Source: REEB95 sp035632395 (GTDB lineage: Bacteria > Pseudomonadota > Alphaproteobacteria > ATCC43930 > CGMCC-115725). Taken from it: a DNA stretch of 26,349 nucleotides. The stretch lies in the NCBI GenBank assembly GCA_035632395.1, contig DASQGX010000180.1, positions 1-26,349 on the forward strand. Direction: 5' to 3'. Below the pieces are notes generated by a model. That model saw nothing but the letters and a program-made list of their open reading frames with translations. It did not search any database and was not told where the DNA came from. Position 1 is the first letter of the stretch. Every line of letters begins with the position of its first letter. Shown here one piece after another: positions 1-7,759 of this stretch. The position numbers were made by a program, and so were the translations under genes.

Positions 1-952
1 CATCGGCATAGTTGTTGACGGTGCGCGTCAGCGCGGCGCGGAAGCCGGCCAGGTGCGTGCCGCCGTCGCGCTGCGGGATGTTGTTGGTGAAGCACAGCAT
101 CGTCTCGTGATAGCTGTCGGTCCATTCCATCGCGACCTCGATGGTCATGCCGTCCTTGACCGCCGCCATGGTGACGGTCGAATGGAGCGTCTGCTTCGAG
201 CGATCGAGATACTTAGCGAAGGCTTCGAGCCCGCCTTCGTAATGCAGGCGCACCATCTTGGGCTCGACGCCGCGCGCGTCGGTCAATTCGAGGGTCACGC
301 CCGAATTGAGAAACGCCAATTCGCGGAGCCGGTGCTCGAGCGTGGCGAAATCGAACTCAGTCTTGGTGAAGGTCTGCGTGCTCGGCCAGAACGTCACTTC
401 GGTGCCGGTCTTCGGTCCGGTCTTGCCCTGACGCTCGACCGACGGCGCCTTGCCGACGACCTTGAGCGGCGCTTCCGGATCGCCGTCCTTGAAACGCATG
501 AAATATTCGCTGCCGCCGCGCCAGATGCGCAGATCGAGGCGCGCGGACAGCGCGTTCACCACCGAGACGCCGACGCCGTGCAGGCCGCCCGAAACCTTGT
601 ACGAGTTCTGGTCGAATTTTCCGCCGGCGTGCAGCTGGGTCATGATGACCTGCGCCGCCGAAACCTTTTCCTCCTTGTGGATGTCGACCGGAATGCCGCG
701 ACCGTTGTCGGTCACCGTGCATGAGCCATCCGGATTGAGCGTCACCGTCACGGTGTCGCAGAAGCCGGCGAGCGCCTCGTCGATCGAGTTGTCGACGACC
801 TCGTAGACCATGTGGTGCAGCCCCGAGCCGTCGTCGGTGTCGCCGATATACATGCCCGGGCGCTTGCGCACGGCATCGAGTCCGCGCAGCACCTTGATCG
901 ATTTGGCGCTGTATTCTTCTTCTTCCGGGACTGGGGAAACCGCTTCGCTCAT
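1..952 (-). CDS. gyrB: DNA gyrase subunit B (3' end beyond window)
   Basis: This is the ATPase subunit of DNA gyrase, which introduces negative supercoils together with GyrA. Only the first 317 residues are inside the window; the reading frame runs open off the left edge. The N-terminal GHKL ATPase domain is clear: EVVDNSIDEA (residues 51-60, catalytic Glu51 and Mg-binding Asn55), DNGRGIPVD (82-90) and the ATP-lid GGLHGVG (122-128). The transducer domain follows with the QTFTKTEFDFATLEHRLREL region. The ATG at 950-952 gives the sequence MSEAVSPVPE, the usual start for alphaproteobacterial GyrB, with no longer conserved N-terminus. It lies 29 bp downstream of recF and completes the dnaA-dnaN-recF-gyrB order, so it is probably co-transcribed with recF. 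Confidence 0.98.
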   Translation of the reverse strand, partial: MSEAVSPVPEEEEYSAKSIKVLRGLDAVRKRPGMYIGDTDDGSGLHHMVYEVVDNSIDEALAGFCDTVTVTLNPDGSCTVTDNGRGIPVDIHKEEKVSAAQVIMTQLHAGGKFDQNSYKVSGGLHGVGVSVVNALSARLDLRIWRGGSEYFMRFKDGDPEAPLKVVGKAPSVERQGKTGPKTGTEVTFWPSTQTFTKTEFDFATLEHRLRELAFLNSGVTLELTDARGVEPKMVRLHYEGGLEAFAKYLDRSKQTLHSTVTMAAVKDGMTIEVAMEWTDSYHETMLCFTNNIPQRDGGTHLAGFRAALTRTVNNYAD

Positions 953-981
953 GATCCATCCACCAAGTTACGACGTCGCAT

Positions 982-2157
982 TCATGCGGATGACACCGCG
1001 GCATCCGCGACCGCGAAGAATTGGGCATGCCCTTTGAGCTCGGCGAACAGCGCCGCATCGGTCCCGGCGAGCCAGCATTGCGCGCCGAGCGCGCGCAGCG
1101 CCTGGAACAACGCGCTGCGCCGGGCGGCATCGAGATGCGCGGTGACCTCGTCGAGCAGCAGCACCGGCGCGCTGCCGCGCCGCAGCGCCAACAGCCGCGC
1201 ATAGGCCAGCACGATGGCGATCAGCAGCGCCTTCTGCTCGCCGGTGGAGCACAACTCGGCCGCTTCGCCGGTGCCGAGATGGCGCGCCAGCAGGTCCGAG
1301 CGGTGTGGACCGGTCTGGGTGACGCCGCTGTCGCGGTCGAGACCGCGCGAATCGTGCAGCGCCGCGCGGAAAGTCTCTTCGGCGGCCAGCGCCGGCATGC
1401 TGCCGAGCCAATGCTCGACCGCGCCTTCGATCGCCAGGCCGGCGCGCGGGAACGGCCCCGGCGCCTCGGCGCAGGCGGCGGCAAGGCGGGTGACGGCTTC
1501 GAGCCGCGCCGCGGCGAGCGCGACGCCGTTTTCAGCCATGATCTCTTCCAGCGCCTTGAGCCAGGATGGGTCGGCGGTACCTTCGCGCAACAGGCGGGCG
1601 CGTTCGCGCATCGCACGCTCGTAGGCGAGGAGGCGCGACCAGTGACCCGGATCGAAGCCGGTCACCAGACGGTCGAGGAAGCGGCGTCGGCCGGAGGCGG
1701 CGTCGGCAAACAGCCGATCCATCTGCGGCGTCAGCCACGCAACCGCGAGCCGCTCGGACAAATCCTGCTGGCTTTTGGCCGGCACGCCGTCGATGCGCAC
1801 GTGGCGGCGCTCGCCGCTCTCGCTGTCGGCATCGCGGCCGGTGCCGACGTCGAACTCGCCGGCGGGACTGGTCACCGTCGCCGCCAAGGCCCAGGCATGA
1901 CCGCCGCGACGGTCGATCTCGCTGAGCTTGGCGCGGCGCAGGCCCTTGCCCGGCGCCAGGAACGACAGCGCCTCGAGCAGATTGGTCTTGCCGGCGCCGT
2001 TGGGTCCGACGAGTACGACCGGATCAGGCTCGATCGCCAGCCGTACGCGCGCGTAGCCGCGGAAGTCGGTCAGCACCAGGCGCACCACGGACATCGTCGG
2101 CGCGGTGGCCGCCCGTGTTGCCGGCTTCGCGAAGGGAACCACCCGGTCGGGCGTCAT
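982..2157 (-). CDS. recF: DNA replication and repair protein RecF
   Basis: RecF is an SMC/ABC-like ATPase that, with RecO and RecR, loads RecA at single-strand gaps. The 391-residue product has Walker A GPNGAGKTN (51-59), an ABC signature-like STGEQKALL in the C-terminal third and Walker B LLLDEVTAHLD near the end, all typical of RecF. The first ATG gives a 21-residue extension before MSVVRLVLTDFRGY, where most RecF proteins begin; an internal ATG at 2092-2094 is therefore a credible alternative start. The longer start has a GAGG only two or three bases upstream, so neither site has an ideal ribosome binding site. The gene begins 8 bp after the dnaN stop and is followed by gyrB. Confidence 0.97.
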   Translation of the reverse strand: MTPDRVVPFAKPATRAATAPTMSVVRLVLTDFRGYARVRLAIEPDPVVLVGPNGAGKTNLLEALSFLAPGKGLRRAKLSEIDRRGGHAWALAATVTSPAGEFDVGTGRDADSESGERRHVRIDGVPAKSQQDLSERLAVAWLTPQMDRLFADAASGRRRFLDRLVTGFDPGHWSRLLAYERAMRERARLLREGTADPSWLKALEEIMAENGVALAAARLEAVTRLAAACAEAPGPFPRAGLAIEGAVEHWLGSMPALAAEETFRAALHDSRGLDRDSGVTQTGPHRSDLLARHLGTGEAAELCSTGEQKALLIAIVLAYARLLALRRGSAPVLLLDEVTAHLDAARRSALFQALRALGAQCWLAGTDAALFAELKGHAQFFAVADAAVSSA

Positions 2158-2165
2158 ACCCTCGC

Positions 2166-3287
2166 CTAGACGCGCATCGGCATGAGAACGTAAAGCGCGC
2201 TGGCGTCGGTGGCGTCACGCACCACCGTCGGCGAGGCGGCGTCGGCCATGACGAACTTGGCGCCTTCGCCCTCGATCTGCTCGGTGATGTCGAGGAGATA
2301 GCGCGAGTTGAACCCGATCTCGATCGGCGAGGCACTGTAGCGCACCTCGATTTCCTCGGACGCGGTGCCGTTCTCGGCGCTGGTCGCCGACAGCGTCAGG
2401 CTGTTGCGCTCGATCGCCAGCTTCACGGCCCGGCTCTTCTCGCTCGAGATCGTCGCCACGCGGTCGACCGCGGCCGCGAACGACTTGCACTCGACTTCGA
2501 GCACCTTGTCGTTGCCGGTTGGAATGACCCGGTCGTAATCAGGGAAGGTGCCGTCGATCAACTTCGAGGTCAGCACCGTGTTCTCGCCGAAACCGAAGCG
2601 GATCTTGGTGTCGGACAGCGACACGGCGACGTCCTGGTCGAACTCGTCGAGCAGCTTGCGCAGCTCGTTGACCGCCTTGCGCGGCACGATGACGCCCGGC
2701 ATGCCGGCGGCGCCGTCGGGCAGCGGCAGCTCCATCCGCGCCAGCCGGTGGCCGTCGGTGGCGACGGCGCGCAGCATGCTGACGTCGTTGCTCTTGGCGG
2801 CGTGGAGATAGATGCCGTTGAGATAGTAGCGCGTCTCCTCGGTCGAAATCGCAAACCGGGTGCGATCGATCAGCCGCTTCAGGTCCGCGGCCGAGATCGT
2901 GAAATTGTGCGCCAAGTCGCTGCCCGACATGACCGGATAATCCTCGGCGGGCAGACAGGCGAGGGTGAAGGTCGAGCGGCCGGACCGGAGCGTCATCTGC
3001 CCCTTGTCGGCGCCGATTTCGAGCGCCACCTGCGCGCCTTCCGGCAGTTTCCGCGTGATGTCGTAGAGCGTGTGCGCCGGCACGGTGGTGCCGCCGGCCT
3101 TGACGCCTTGCGCAGGCACTGACGAGACCATTTCAATGTCCATGTCGGTCGCCGACAGCGCCAGCTTGCCGTCGGCCCCGCGCAACAGCACGTTTGATAG
3201 GATGGGTATGGTGTTGCGCCGCTCGACCACGCTCTGCACGTGGCCCAATGCCTTGAGCAGAGCGGCGCGTTCGATCGTCAGTTTCAT
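2166..3287 (-). CDS. dnaN: DNA polymerase III subunit beta (sliding clamp)
   Basis: This is the ring-shaped processivity clamp of DNA polymerase III, 373 residues, the usual length. It begins MKLTIERAALLKALGHVQ and ends with the typical C-terminal tail ALYVLMPMRV, where the final residues form part of the clamp structure. The three-domain repeat is recognisable through the segments NVLLRGADGKLALSATDMD, VATDGHRLARMEL and VPRKAVNELRKLL. A longer in-frame start exists 66 bp upstream, but it adds a low-complexity leader (MSDRQDGSARGKAATTDKR) not seen in the family, so I chose the ATG at 3285-3287. It is preceded by a 250-bp leader containing a promoter-like element and a hairpin, and is followed 8 bp later by recF. 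Confidence 0.98.
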   Translation of the reverse strand: MKLTIERAALLKALGHVQSVVERRNTIPILSNVLLRGADGKLALSATDMDIEMVSSVPAQGVKAGGTTVPAHTLYDITRKLPEGAQVALEIGADKGQMTLRSGRSTFTLACLPAEDYPVMSGSDLAHNFTISAADLKRLIDRTRFAISTEETRYYLNGIYLHAAKSNDVSMLRAVATDGHRLARMELPLPDGAAGMPGVIVPRKAVNELRKLLDEFDQDVAVSLSDTKIRFGFGENTVLTSKLIDGTFPDYDRVIPTGNDKVLEVECKSFAAAVDRVATISSEKSRAVKLAIERNSLTLSATSAENGTASEEIEVRYSASPIEIGFNSRYLLDITEQIEGEGAKFVMADAASPTVVRDATDASALYVLMPMRV

Positions 3288-3372
3288 GGGTGGTTGGCGT
3301 TTGTCCGTTGTAGCGGCTTTTCCTCGCGCCGAACCGTCTTGCCGGTCCGACACCCCGCCGCGTCGGAGTTCC

Positions 3373-3392
3373 GCGCGCGTCGCTACGCGCGC
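3373..3392 (-). other. GC-rich hairpin in the dnaN leader
   Basis: A perfect 8-bp inverted repeat, GCGCGCGT and ACGCGCGC, with a 4-nt loop lies between the predicted dnaN -10 element and the dnaN start. On the dnaN strand it is preceded, not followed, by a run of T, so it is not a standard intrinsic terminator. It would form a stable structure in the 5' untranslated region. Function is unknown. Confidence 0.5.
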
Positions 3393-3418
3393 TAAAAACG
3401 GCCGCCGAACGGGAAAAA

Positions 3419-3427
3419 ACTATAGCA
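3419..3427 (-). promoter_or_regulatory. possible extended -10 promoter element for dnaN
   Basis: On the minus strand the sequence TGCTATAGT combines an extended TG-N motif with a 5-of-6 match to TATAAT, about 130 bp upstream of the dnaN ATG. No good -35 hexamer is seen at 16 to 18 bp, which is common for extended -10 promoters. It sits in the 250-bp dnaA-dnaN gap, where an independent dnaN promoter would be expected. The assignment rests on motif match only. Confidence 0.4.
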
Positions 3428-3537
3428 CAGGGGGTATCGAGCGTATACCGCGGTAGGCGCACGAACCGCCTCGCCGAGTCGCGATTTTCGTCTTACAAAT
3501 CAGGCTGTTATAGAGAGAGCGCGGTCCCGCTTGCGGC

Positions 3538-5016
3538 TCAATTTTCGAGCATGCGGCGGAGCAGCTCGATGTCTTCAGCCAAGGTCGTATCGGCGGCCTT
3601 CAACTCCTCGATTTTGCGCACCGCGTGCATCACTGTGGTGTGGTCGCGGCCGCCGAACTTGCGTCCGATCTCGGGCAGCGAGCGCGGCGTGAGCTGCTTG
3701 CAGAGATACATCGCCACCTGTCGCGGCCGCGCGACGGCGCGGGCGCGTCGGGCCGAATGCATGTCGGCGAGACGGATATTGTAGTGCTCGGCGACACGCT
3801 TCTGGATCTCGTCGATGGTGACGCGCCGGTCGTTGGCGCGCAGCAGATCGTGCAGCACTTCCTGGGCGCCTTCGAGCGTCACCATGCCACCGGTCAGCTG
3901 GGTGTGAGCGCTGATCCGATGCAATGCGCCTTCGAGCTCGCGCACGTTGGAAGTGATCTTATGCGCGAGGAACTCCAACACCTTACCGGGTACGGGTAGC
4001 TGCGTCGTCTCGGCCTTGGCCTGGAGAATGCCCAGGCGCAGCTCATAGGTCGTCGGATGGATATCGGCGACCAAGCCCCAGCCGAGCCGCGACTTAACCC
4101 GCTCCTCGATGCCTTCGAGGTCCGACGGCGACTTGTCGGCAGAGATCACGATTTGCCGGTTCTGGTCGACTAACGCATTGAAAGTGTGGAAGAATTCCTC
4201 TTGCGTCGCGTCGCGGCCGCCAATGAACTGGACGTCGTCGATCATCAGCACGTCGACCGAGCGGAACTGTTCCTTGAACGCCATCGTGTCCTTGAAGCGG
4301 ATCGCGCGGACGAACTGGAACATGAACTTCTCGGCCGAGAGATAGATCACCTTGCGGTGCGGCGCGCGGGTGCGGATGTGCCACGCGATCGCATGCATCA
4401 GGTGGGTCTTGCCCAAGCCGACGCCGCCATAAAGGAAGAGCGGATTGAACGGCAACTGGGGATTGCCGCCCGAGCGGGCGCCCACTTGCGCCTCGGCAAC
4501 CCGGCGTGCGGCAGCATGGGCAAGCTCGTTGGGCTTGCCGACGACGAAATTTTCGAAGGTAAAGCGCGGGTCGAGCGGCGCGCTGATGTCCTTTTCCTCG
4601 GCGGCGACGACCGCGCCGGTTTCGGCACTGTCCCCCGCCGACGCGGCGGGATCGGCTTCGATCGGCTGCGCCGCGGTGCGGCCGGTGACCAGAATCTCGA
4701 CCGCAGCGATTGCGTCGTCTTCGTCGTTCCACAGCGCGCGGATGCGATCCGAGTAATGTTGGCTGACCCAATCGCGCAGGAACCGGGTCGGCACGCCGAT
4801 CCGTACCCGGCCCTGGTCGATACCATAGAGCGTCATCGACTTGAGCCAAGCGCGATAGGCGGCGTCGCCGCATTCCTCGCGCAAGCGCCCGCGCACGCGC
4901 GCCCATTGCGACTGGACGTCGCCTTTGCGGCTTGCCGGCTCCGTCACGCCTGCCACCGGATGCTCAGGCGGTCGGACGCCCACGCTCTTACGTTCTCTTG
5001 CGTCGAAGCTGCCCAC
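3538..5016 (-). CDS. dnaA: chromosomal replication initiator protein DnaA
   Basis: DnaA binds DnaA boxes at oriC, oligomerises with ATP and opens the duplex. The 492-residue product has domain I (about 34-110), a variable linker, the AAA+ core with Walker A GGVGLGKTH (197-205) and Walker B VLMIDDVQF (256-264), and the C-terminal helix-turn-helix domain with the signature GGRDHTTVMHAV (455-466). The start is a GTG at 5014-5016. An AGGAG lies about 13 bases upstream, a rather long spacing, and the first 30 residues are poorly conserved in type, so the exact start is uncertain. It stands first in the dnaA-dnaN-recF-gyrB order. The upstream 345 bp holds its control region. Confidence 0.98.
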   Translation of the reverse strand: MGSFDARERKSVGVRPPEHPVAGVTEPASRKGDVQSQWARVRGRLREECGDAAYRAWLKSMTLYGIDQGRVRIGVPTRFLRDWVSQHYSDRIRALWNDEDDAIAAVEILVTGRTAAQPIEADPAASAGDSAETGAVVAAEEKDISAPLDPRFTFENFVVGKPNELAHAAARRVAEAQVGARSGGNPQLPFNPLFLYGGVGLGKTHLMHAIAWHIRTRAPHRKVIYLSAEKFMFQFVRAIRFKDTMAFKEQFRSVDVLMIDDVQFIGGRDATQEEFFHTFNALVDQNRQIVISADKSPSDLEGIEERVKSRLGWGLVADIHPTTYELRLGILQAKAETTQLPVPGKVLEFLAHKITSNVRELEGALHRISAHTQLTGGMVTLEGAQEVLHDLLRANDRRVTIDEIQKRVAEHYNIRLADMHSARRARAVARPRQVAMYLCKQLTPRSLPEIGRKFGGRDHTTVMHAVRKIEELKAADTTLAEDIELLRRMLEN

Positions 5017-5090
5017 GTCGGCGCCGACGCTCCTGTTTGATCCGTCACCACGCCCCCCAAGGAACCAAAAACGCGAACGTGCGCCGTTGT

Positions 5091-5115
5091 CGGAAGAGGC
5101 CTTCTTTCTCTTCCG
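5091..5115 (-). other. inverted repeat in the dnaA leader
   Basis: Perfect 8-bp arms CGGAAGAG and CTCTTCCG are separated by 9 bases, about 75 bp upstream of the dnaA start. No T-run follows on the dnaA strand. It could be a leader hairpin or a protein-binding palindrome; the sequence does not decide. Confidence 0.45.
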
Positions 5116-5311
5116 GCGCTACCCTTTAGACGCAACCTTGAATTCGAAATGCGAAGCCGACGCGTTGATCGCCGTGATGTCGGCGGGATTTTTCCGTTCT
5201 TTCGGAAGCGCTACGCCCGACATCATGGTGCGATGATCCCCAAAACATCTTTCACTGCGACGGCGCAACCAAACTCTACCGAAGGCCGACACAGAAAGGC
5301 AATACGGCCGA

Positions 5312-5341
5312 CATGCGAACGCAAAAATATATTTTCGCATG
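5312..5341. other. inverted repeat with AT-rich centre just after rpsT
   Basis: Perfect 8-bp arms CATGCGAA and TTCGCATG enclose a 14-base AT-rich centre containing AAAAATATATT. It begins 20 bp past the rpsT stop codon. It could act in rpsT transcript ending or processing, but there is no terminal T-tract after the stem on the rpsT strand. The AT-rich loop is unusual against the GC-rich background. Confidence 0.4.
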
Positions 5342-5361
5342 CGGCAGAACGGTCACTGCGA

Positions 5362-5628
5362 TCAACCTTTGAGCGATTTGATGCGCGCGGACAGCCGCGA
5401 GATCTTGCGCTCTGCCGCGCTCGACGTGATCACGCCCTGCTTGGCGCCGCGTTGCAGCTCGGGCTGCGCCACAACGAACGCTGCGCGCGCTGCTTTCTTG
5501 TCGCCGGCGGCGAGCGCCGTCTCGACAGCCTTCACGGCGCTGCGCATGCGGCTCGCGCGGACGCGATTGACCGCCGTGCGGCGTGTGGTTTGCCGGATTC
5601 TTTTTTCCGCGGATTTATGGGTCGCCAT
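5362..5628 (-). CDS. rpsT: 30S ribosomal protein S20
   Basis: S20 is a primary 16S rRNA-binding protein of the small subunit. The 88-residue basic product MATHKSAEKRIRQTTRRTAV... with the central GDKKAARAAF and the C-terminal AAERKISRLSARIKSL is a full-length S20. The helical, lysine/arginine-rich composition fits. It has its own strong promoter (5681-5710) and lies between the enoyl-CoA hydratase gene and dnaA, a placement typical of alphaproteobacterial dnaA regions. Confidence 0.98.
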   Translation of the reverse strand: MATHKSAEKRIRQTTRRTAVNRVRASRMRSAVKAVETALAAGDKKAARAAFVVAQPELQRGAKQGVITSSAAERKISRLSARIKSLKG

Positions 5629-5680
5629 GGCTGGCCTGTGCTTTCACTTGTCGTGTGAACCGGATTGTAGAGAAGCGGCG

Positions 5681-5710
5681 CTTATAGCTGCCGCGCGGGC
5701 GACGCGTCAA
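5681..5710 (-). promoter_or_regulatory. probable sigma-70 promoter of rpsT
   Basis: On the minus strand TTGACG (plus positions 5705-5710) is followed after 18 bases by TATAAG (5681-5686), about 53 bp upstream of the rpsT ATG. Both hexamers match the consensus at five of six positions. The GC-rich sequence just after the -10 element fits a stringently controlled ribosomal protein promoter, which is inference. Confidence 0.65.
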
Positions 5711-5730
5711 GGCGTGCGCGGCAGCGGCGT

Positions 5731-6504
5731 TCAACGATTGCGAAAATTTGGCTTGCGTTTTTCCGCGAACGCCAACATTCCCTCCTTCTGATCTGCCGTC
5801 GCGAATAATGCGTGGAACAGGCGCCGTTCGAAGCGCACGCCTTCGGCGAGCGTTGTCTCATAGGCGCGATTGATCGTCTCTTTCGCCATCAGAACCGACG
5901 GCCGCGACAGCGTCGCGATCTGTGCCGCCATCTTGACGGCCTCGTCCACGAGTTTTGCCGCCGGCACGACCCGCGAAACCAGGCCGGAGCGCTCGGCTTC
6001 GGCCGCATCCATCATGCGGCCGGTGAGAATCATGTCCATCGCTTTGGCCTTGCCGACGAAACGCGTCAGCCGCTGCGTGTCACCGGCGCCAGGCGTGATT
6101 CCGAGATTGATTTCGGGCTGCCCGAACTTGGCGGAGTCTGCGCAGAGGATGGTGTCGCACATCATCGCCAGCTCGCAGCCGCCGCCGAGGGCGTAACCGG
6201 CGACCGCTGCGATCACCGGCTTGCGGCAAAGGGTGACCCGCTCCCAGCTTTTGACGAAATCGCCGAGATAAACGTCGGTGAAAGACCGGTTTTGCATCTC
6301 CTTGATGTCGGCGCCGGCGGCGAAGGCCTTGTCGCTGCCTGTGAGGACGATGGCGCCGATCGCGTCGTCGGCCTCGAAGGCGTCAAGCGCCTGGCCAAGC
6401 TCACGAATCAGCGCGTCGCACAAGGCATTGAGCGCCTGCGGCCGGTTCAGCGTTACGAGCCCGACGGCGCCGCGGGTTTCGACAAGGATGTTCTCGAAAC
6501 TCAT
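5731..6504 (-). CDS. enoyl-CoA hydratase/isomerase family protein
   Basis: This is a crotonase-fold protein of 257 residues, probably a 2-enoyl-CoA hydratase of fatty acid beta-oxidation acting in the cytoplasm. The oxyanion-hole and CoA-binding segment FAAGADIKEM (61-70) is present, and both catalytic glutamates of the hydratase subgroup are conserved: Glu111 in GGGCELAMMCD and Glu131 in KFGQPEINLG. One oddity is PGAGDTQRL (138-146), where the family almost always has PGAGGTQRL, so a glycine is replaced by Asp142. A GGAGG ribosome binding site precedes the ATG. It starts 15 bp after a small secreted-protein gene and ends upstream of the rpsT promoter. The substrate cannot be read from sequence. 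Confidence 0.88.
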   Translation of the reverse strand: MSFENILVETRGAVGLVTLNRPQALNALCDALIRELGQALDAFEADDAIGAIVLTGSDKAFAAGADIKEMQNRSFTDVYLGDFVKSWERVTLCRKPVIAAVAGYALGGGCELAMMCDTILCADSAKFGQPEINLGITPGAGDTQRLTRFVGKAKAMDMILTGRMMDAAEAERSGLVSRVVPAAKLVDEAVKMAAQIATLSRPSVLMAKETINRAYETTLAEGVRFERRLFHALFATADQKEGMLAFAEKRKPNFRNR

Positions 6505-6519
6505 ACAAGCCTCCGTTGC

Positions 6520-6870
6520 TCATTGCGGCGCGATCGTGAAACCCACCGTCAGATTGCCGTCCGGACCGCGGAAATCGAGGCGCAAGCGCTCGCCGGCGCG
6601 CGTCCAGCTGGCCGGTGTGCCGGCGACATGCTGCCAGCCGAGCTGCGGCAGGGTTTGGCTGTAAAAGCGTGTCACGGCATAGCGCGTCAGTTTGCCGTGG
6701 GCCGTGCTTTCGACGATGCGGCCTTCCGGCTTGTCGAACACCACCGCCGAACCGGCGACAGATTCGAGCCCCGCCATCAGGGGCAGGTCCTCGGTGCCCG
6801 GTACGAATCCGTCGGCGTGCGCCGCTAGCGGCGCGGCAATCAGCACGAGGACGAAAAGCAGTCGCCGCAT
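6520..6870 (-). CDS. small secreted protein of unknown function
   Basis: I do not recognise a named family. The 116-residue product starts with a clear signal peptide, MRRLLFVLVLIAAPLAAHA, with a likely signal peptidase I site after AHA (residues 17-19). The mature part has no cysteine and contains DLPLMAGLESV, VVFDKPEGRIVE and FYSQTLPQLGW, giving the look of a small alpha/beta periplasmic domain. The ATG at 6868-6870 is chosen because it alone gives an intact signal peptide; a much longer frame through the region lacks sense. It begins 16 bp after the mutM stop and ends 15 bp before the enoyl-CoA hydratase start, so the three are probably co-transcribed. Confidence 0.75.
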   Translation of the reverse strand: MRRLLFVLVLIAAPLAAHADGFVPGTEDLPLMAGLESVAGSAVVFDKPEGRIVESTAHGKLTRYAVTRFYSQTLPQLGWQHVAGTPASWTRAGERLRLDFRGPDGNLTVGFTIAPQ

Positions 6871-6886
6871 TCGGCGCAGGGTAAAC

Positions 6887-7720
6887 TCAACGCTGCCGCT
6901 TGGCACAGTAAAATGTCGAACGCCCCGATTGCACGATCCGTTTGATGGCGGTGCGGCAATCGCAGCCCGGACATCGTTCGCCTTCGCGATCGTAAACGGC
7001 GAAGTGGCGCTGGAAATTGCCGAGCTCGCCTGAAGCGCTGACATAGTCGCGCAGGCTCGACCCGCCGGCCGAAATGGCGTGATTGAGCACGCGCTTGATC
7101 GTCTCGACCAGACGCGCGGCGCGTTTCCCCTGCACCGTGCGCGCCAGCCGCGTGGGCGACAGGCCGGCCCAGTAGAGGCTCTCGCACGCATAGATGTTGC
7201 CGATCCCGACGACGACGCGCTGATCGAGCAGCGCCGATTTGATCGGTGTTTTCTTGCCGGCAAGCGACTGCGCCAACGTCTCGCCGTCAAAGTCCGCCGC
7301 CAGCGGCTCGGGTCCGAGGTGACGGAATAGATGATGCCGCGGCAGTTCGTCCGCGCGCGCATAGTCAATGAGGCCAAAACGCCGCGGATCGTTGAACCGG
7401 AGTTCGATGGCATCCTCGAAGACCATCAGCGCGTGGTCGTGTGGTTGCGGCGGCGCCGGGTGCGCCGCATCGCCGAGCGTCAGCCGTCCGGACATGCCGA
7501 GATGGACGATCAGCACGCCGTCGTCGTCGAGATGCAGGAGAATATATTTGGCACGCCGGTCGACGCGGCTGACGCGCCGTCCTTCGACCTTGGCCGCCAG
7601 GCCCTTGGGGATCGCGCGCCGCAGATCGGGACGACGCAACGTCAGCCGCAGCAGCCGCTTACCCACGATGCGCGGCTTAAGGCCGCGCACGACGGTCTCG
7701 ACTTCCGGTAGTTCGGGCAT
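6887..7720 (-). CDS. mutM: formamidopyrimidine-DNA glycosylase (Fpg/MutM)
   Basis: This is a bifunctional glycosylase/AP lyase that removes 8-oxoguanine and formamidopyrimidines. The product is 277 residues. After the initiator Met the catalytic Pro and Glu are present in PELPEVETV; VHLGMSGRL, GIGNIYACESL and SSLRDYVSASGELGNFQ are typical Fpg motifs. The C-terminal zinc finger reads CPGCDC then FYCAKRQR: the fourth ligand, normally the second Cys of a closing CxxC, is Arg (codon CGG), while an extra Cys follows the first CxxC. The start is set by the processed MPELPE N-terminus; an in-frame open extension upstream is antisense to ubiE. The gene is divergent from ubiE with only 39 bp between. 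Confidence 0.95.
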   Translation of the reverse strand: MPELPEVETVVRGLKPRIVGKRLLRLTLRRPDLRRAIPKGLAAKVEGRRVSRVDRRAKYILLHLDDDGVLIVHLGMSGRLTLGDAAHPAPPQPHDHALMVFEDAIELRFNDPRRFGLIDYARADELPRHHLFRHLGPEPLAADFDGETLAQSLAGKKTPIKSALLDQRVVVGIGNIYACESLYWAGLSPTRLARTVQGKRAARLVETIKRVLNHAISAGGSSLRDYVSASGELGNFQRHFAVYDREGERCPGCDCRTAIKRIVQSGRSTFYCAKRQR

Positions 7721-7759
7721 GCACTGGTCTCGCAGGGGGGCGGCGGCTATGGTGCCAAG

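Larger units (their letters stand above)
5017..5361. other. dnaA upstream intergenic region
   Basis: This is the only stretch over 300 bases without a supported gene. It separates rpsT from dnaA, both on the minus strand. It contains two inverted repeats, listed separately, and an AT-rich run near 5321-5335. I could not find a cluster of DnaA boxes (TTATCCACA-like) on either strand, so there is no direct support for oriC here, although origins sometimes lie beside dnaA. A short open frame at 5119-5340 on the minus strand lacks family resemblance and was not accepted. A weak promoter-like pair, TTGCCT and TAGAGT with 18-bp spacing on the minus strand, is present but unconvincing. Confidence 0.6.

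Noticed and set aside
1021..2169. Long plus-strand open frame opposite recF, and similar long frames opposite other genes
   Set aside because: High GC content produces long antisense frames; these show no protein family features while the opposite strand encodes clear homologues.
5119..5340. Open reading frame of 73 codons in the dnaA upstream gap
   Set aside because: It has no recognisable domain or good ribosome binding site and overlaps inverted repeats.
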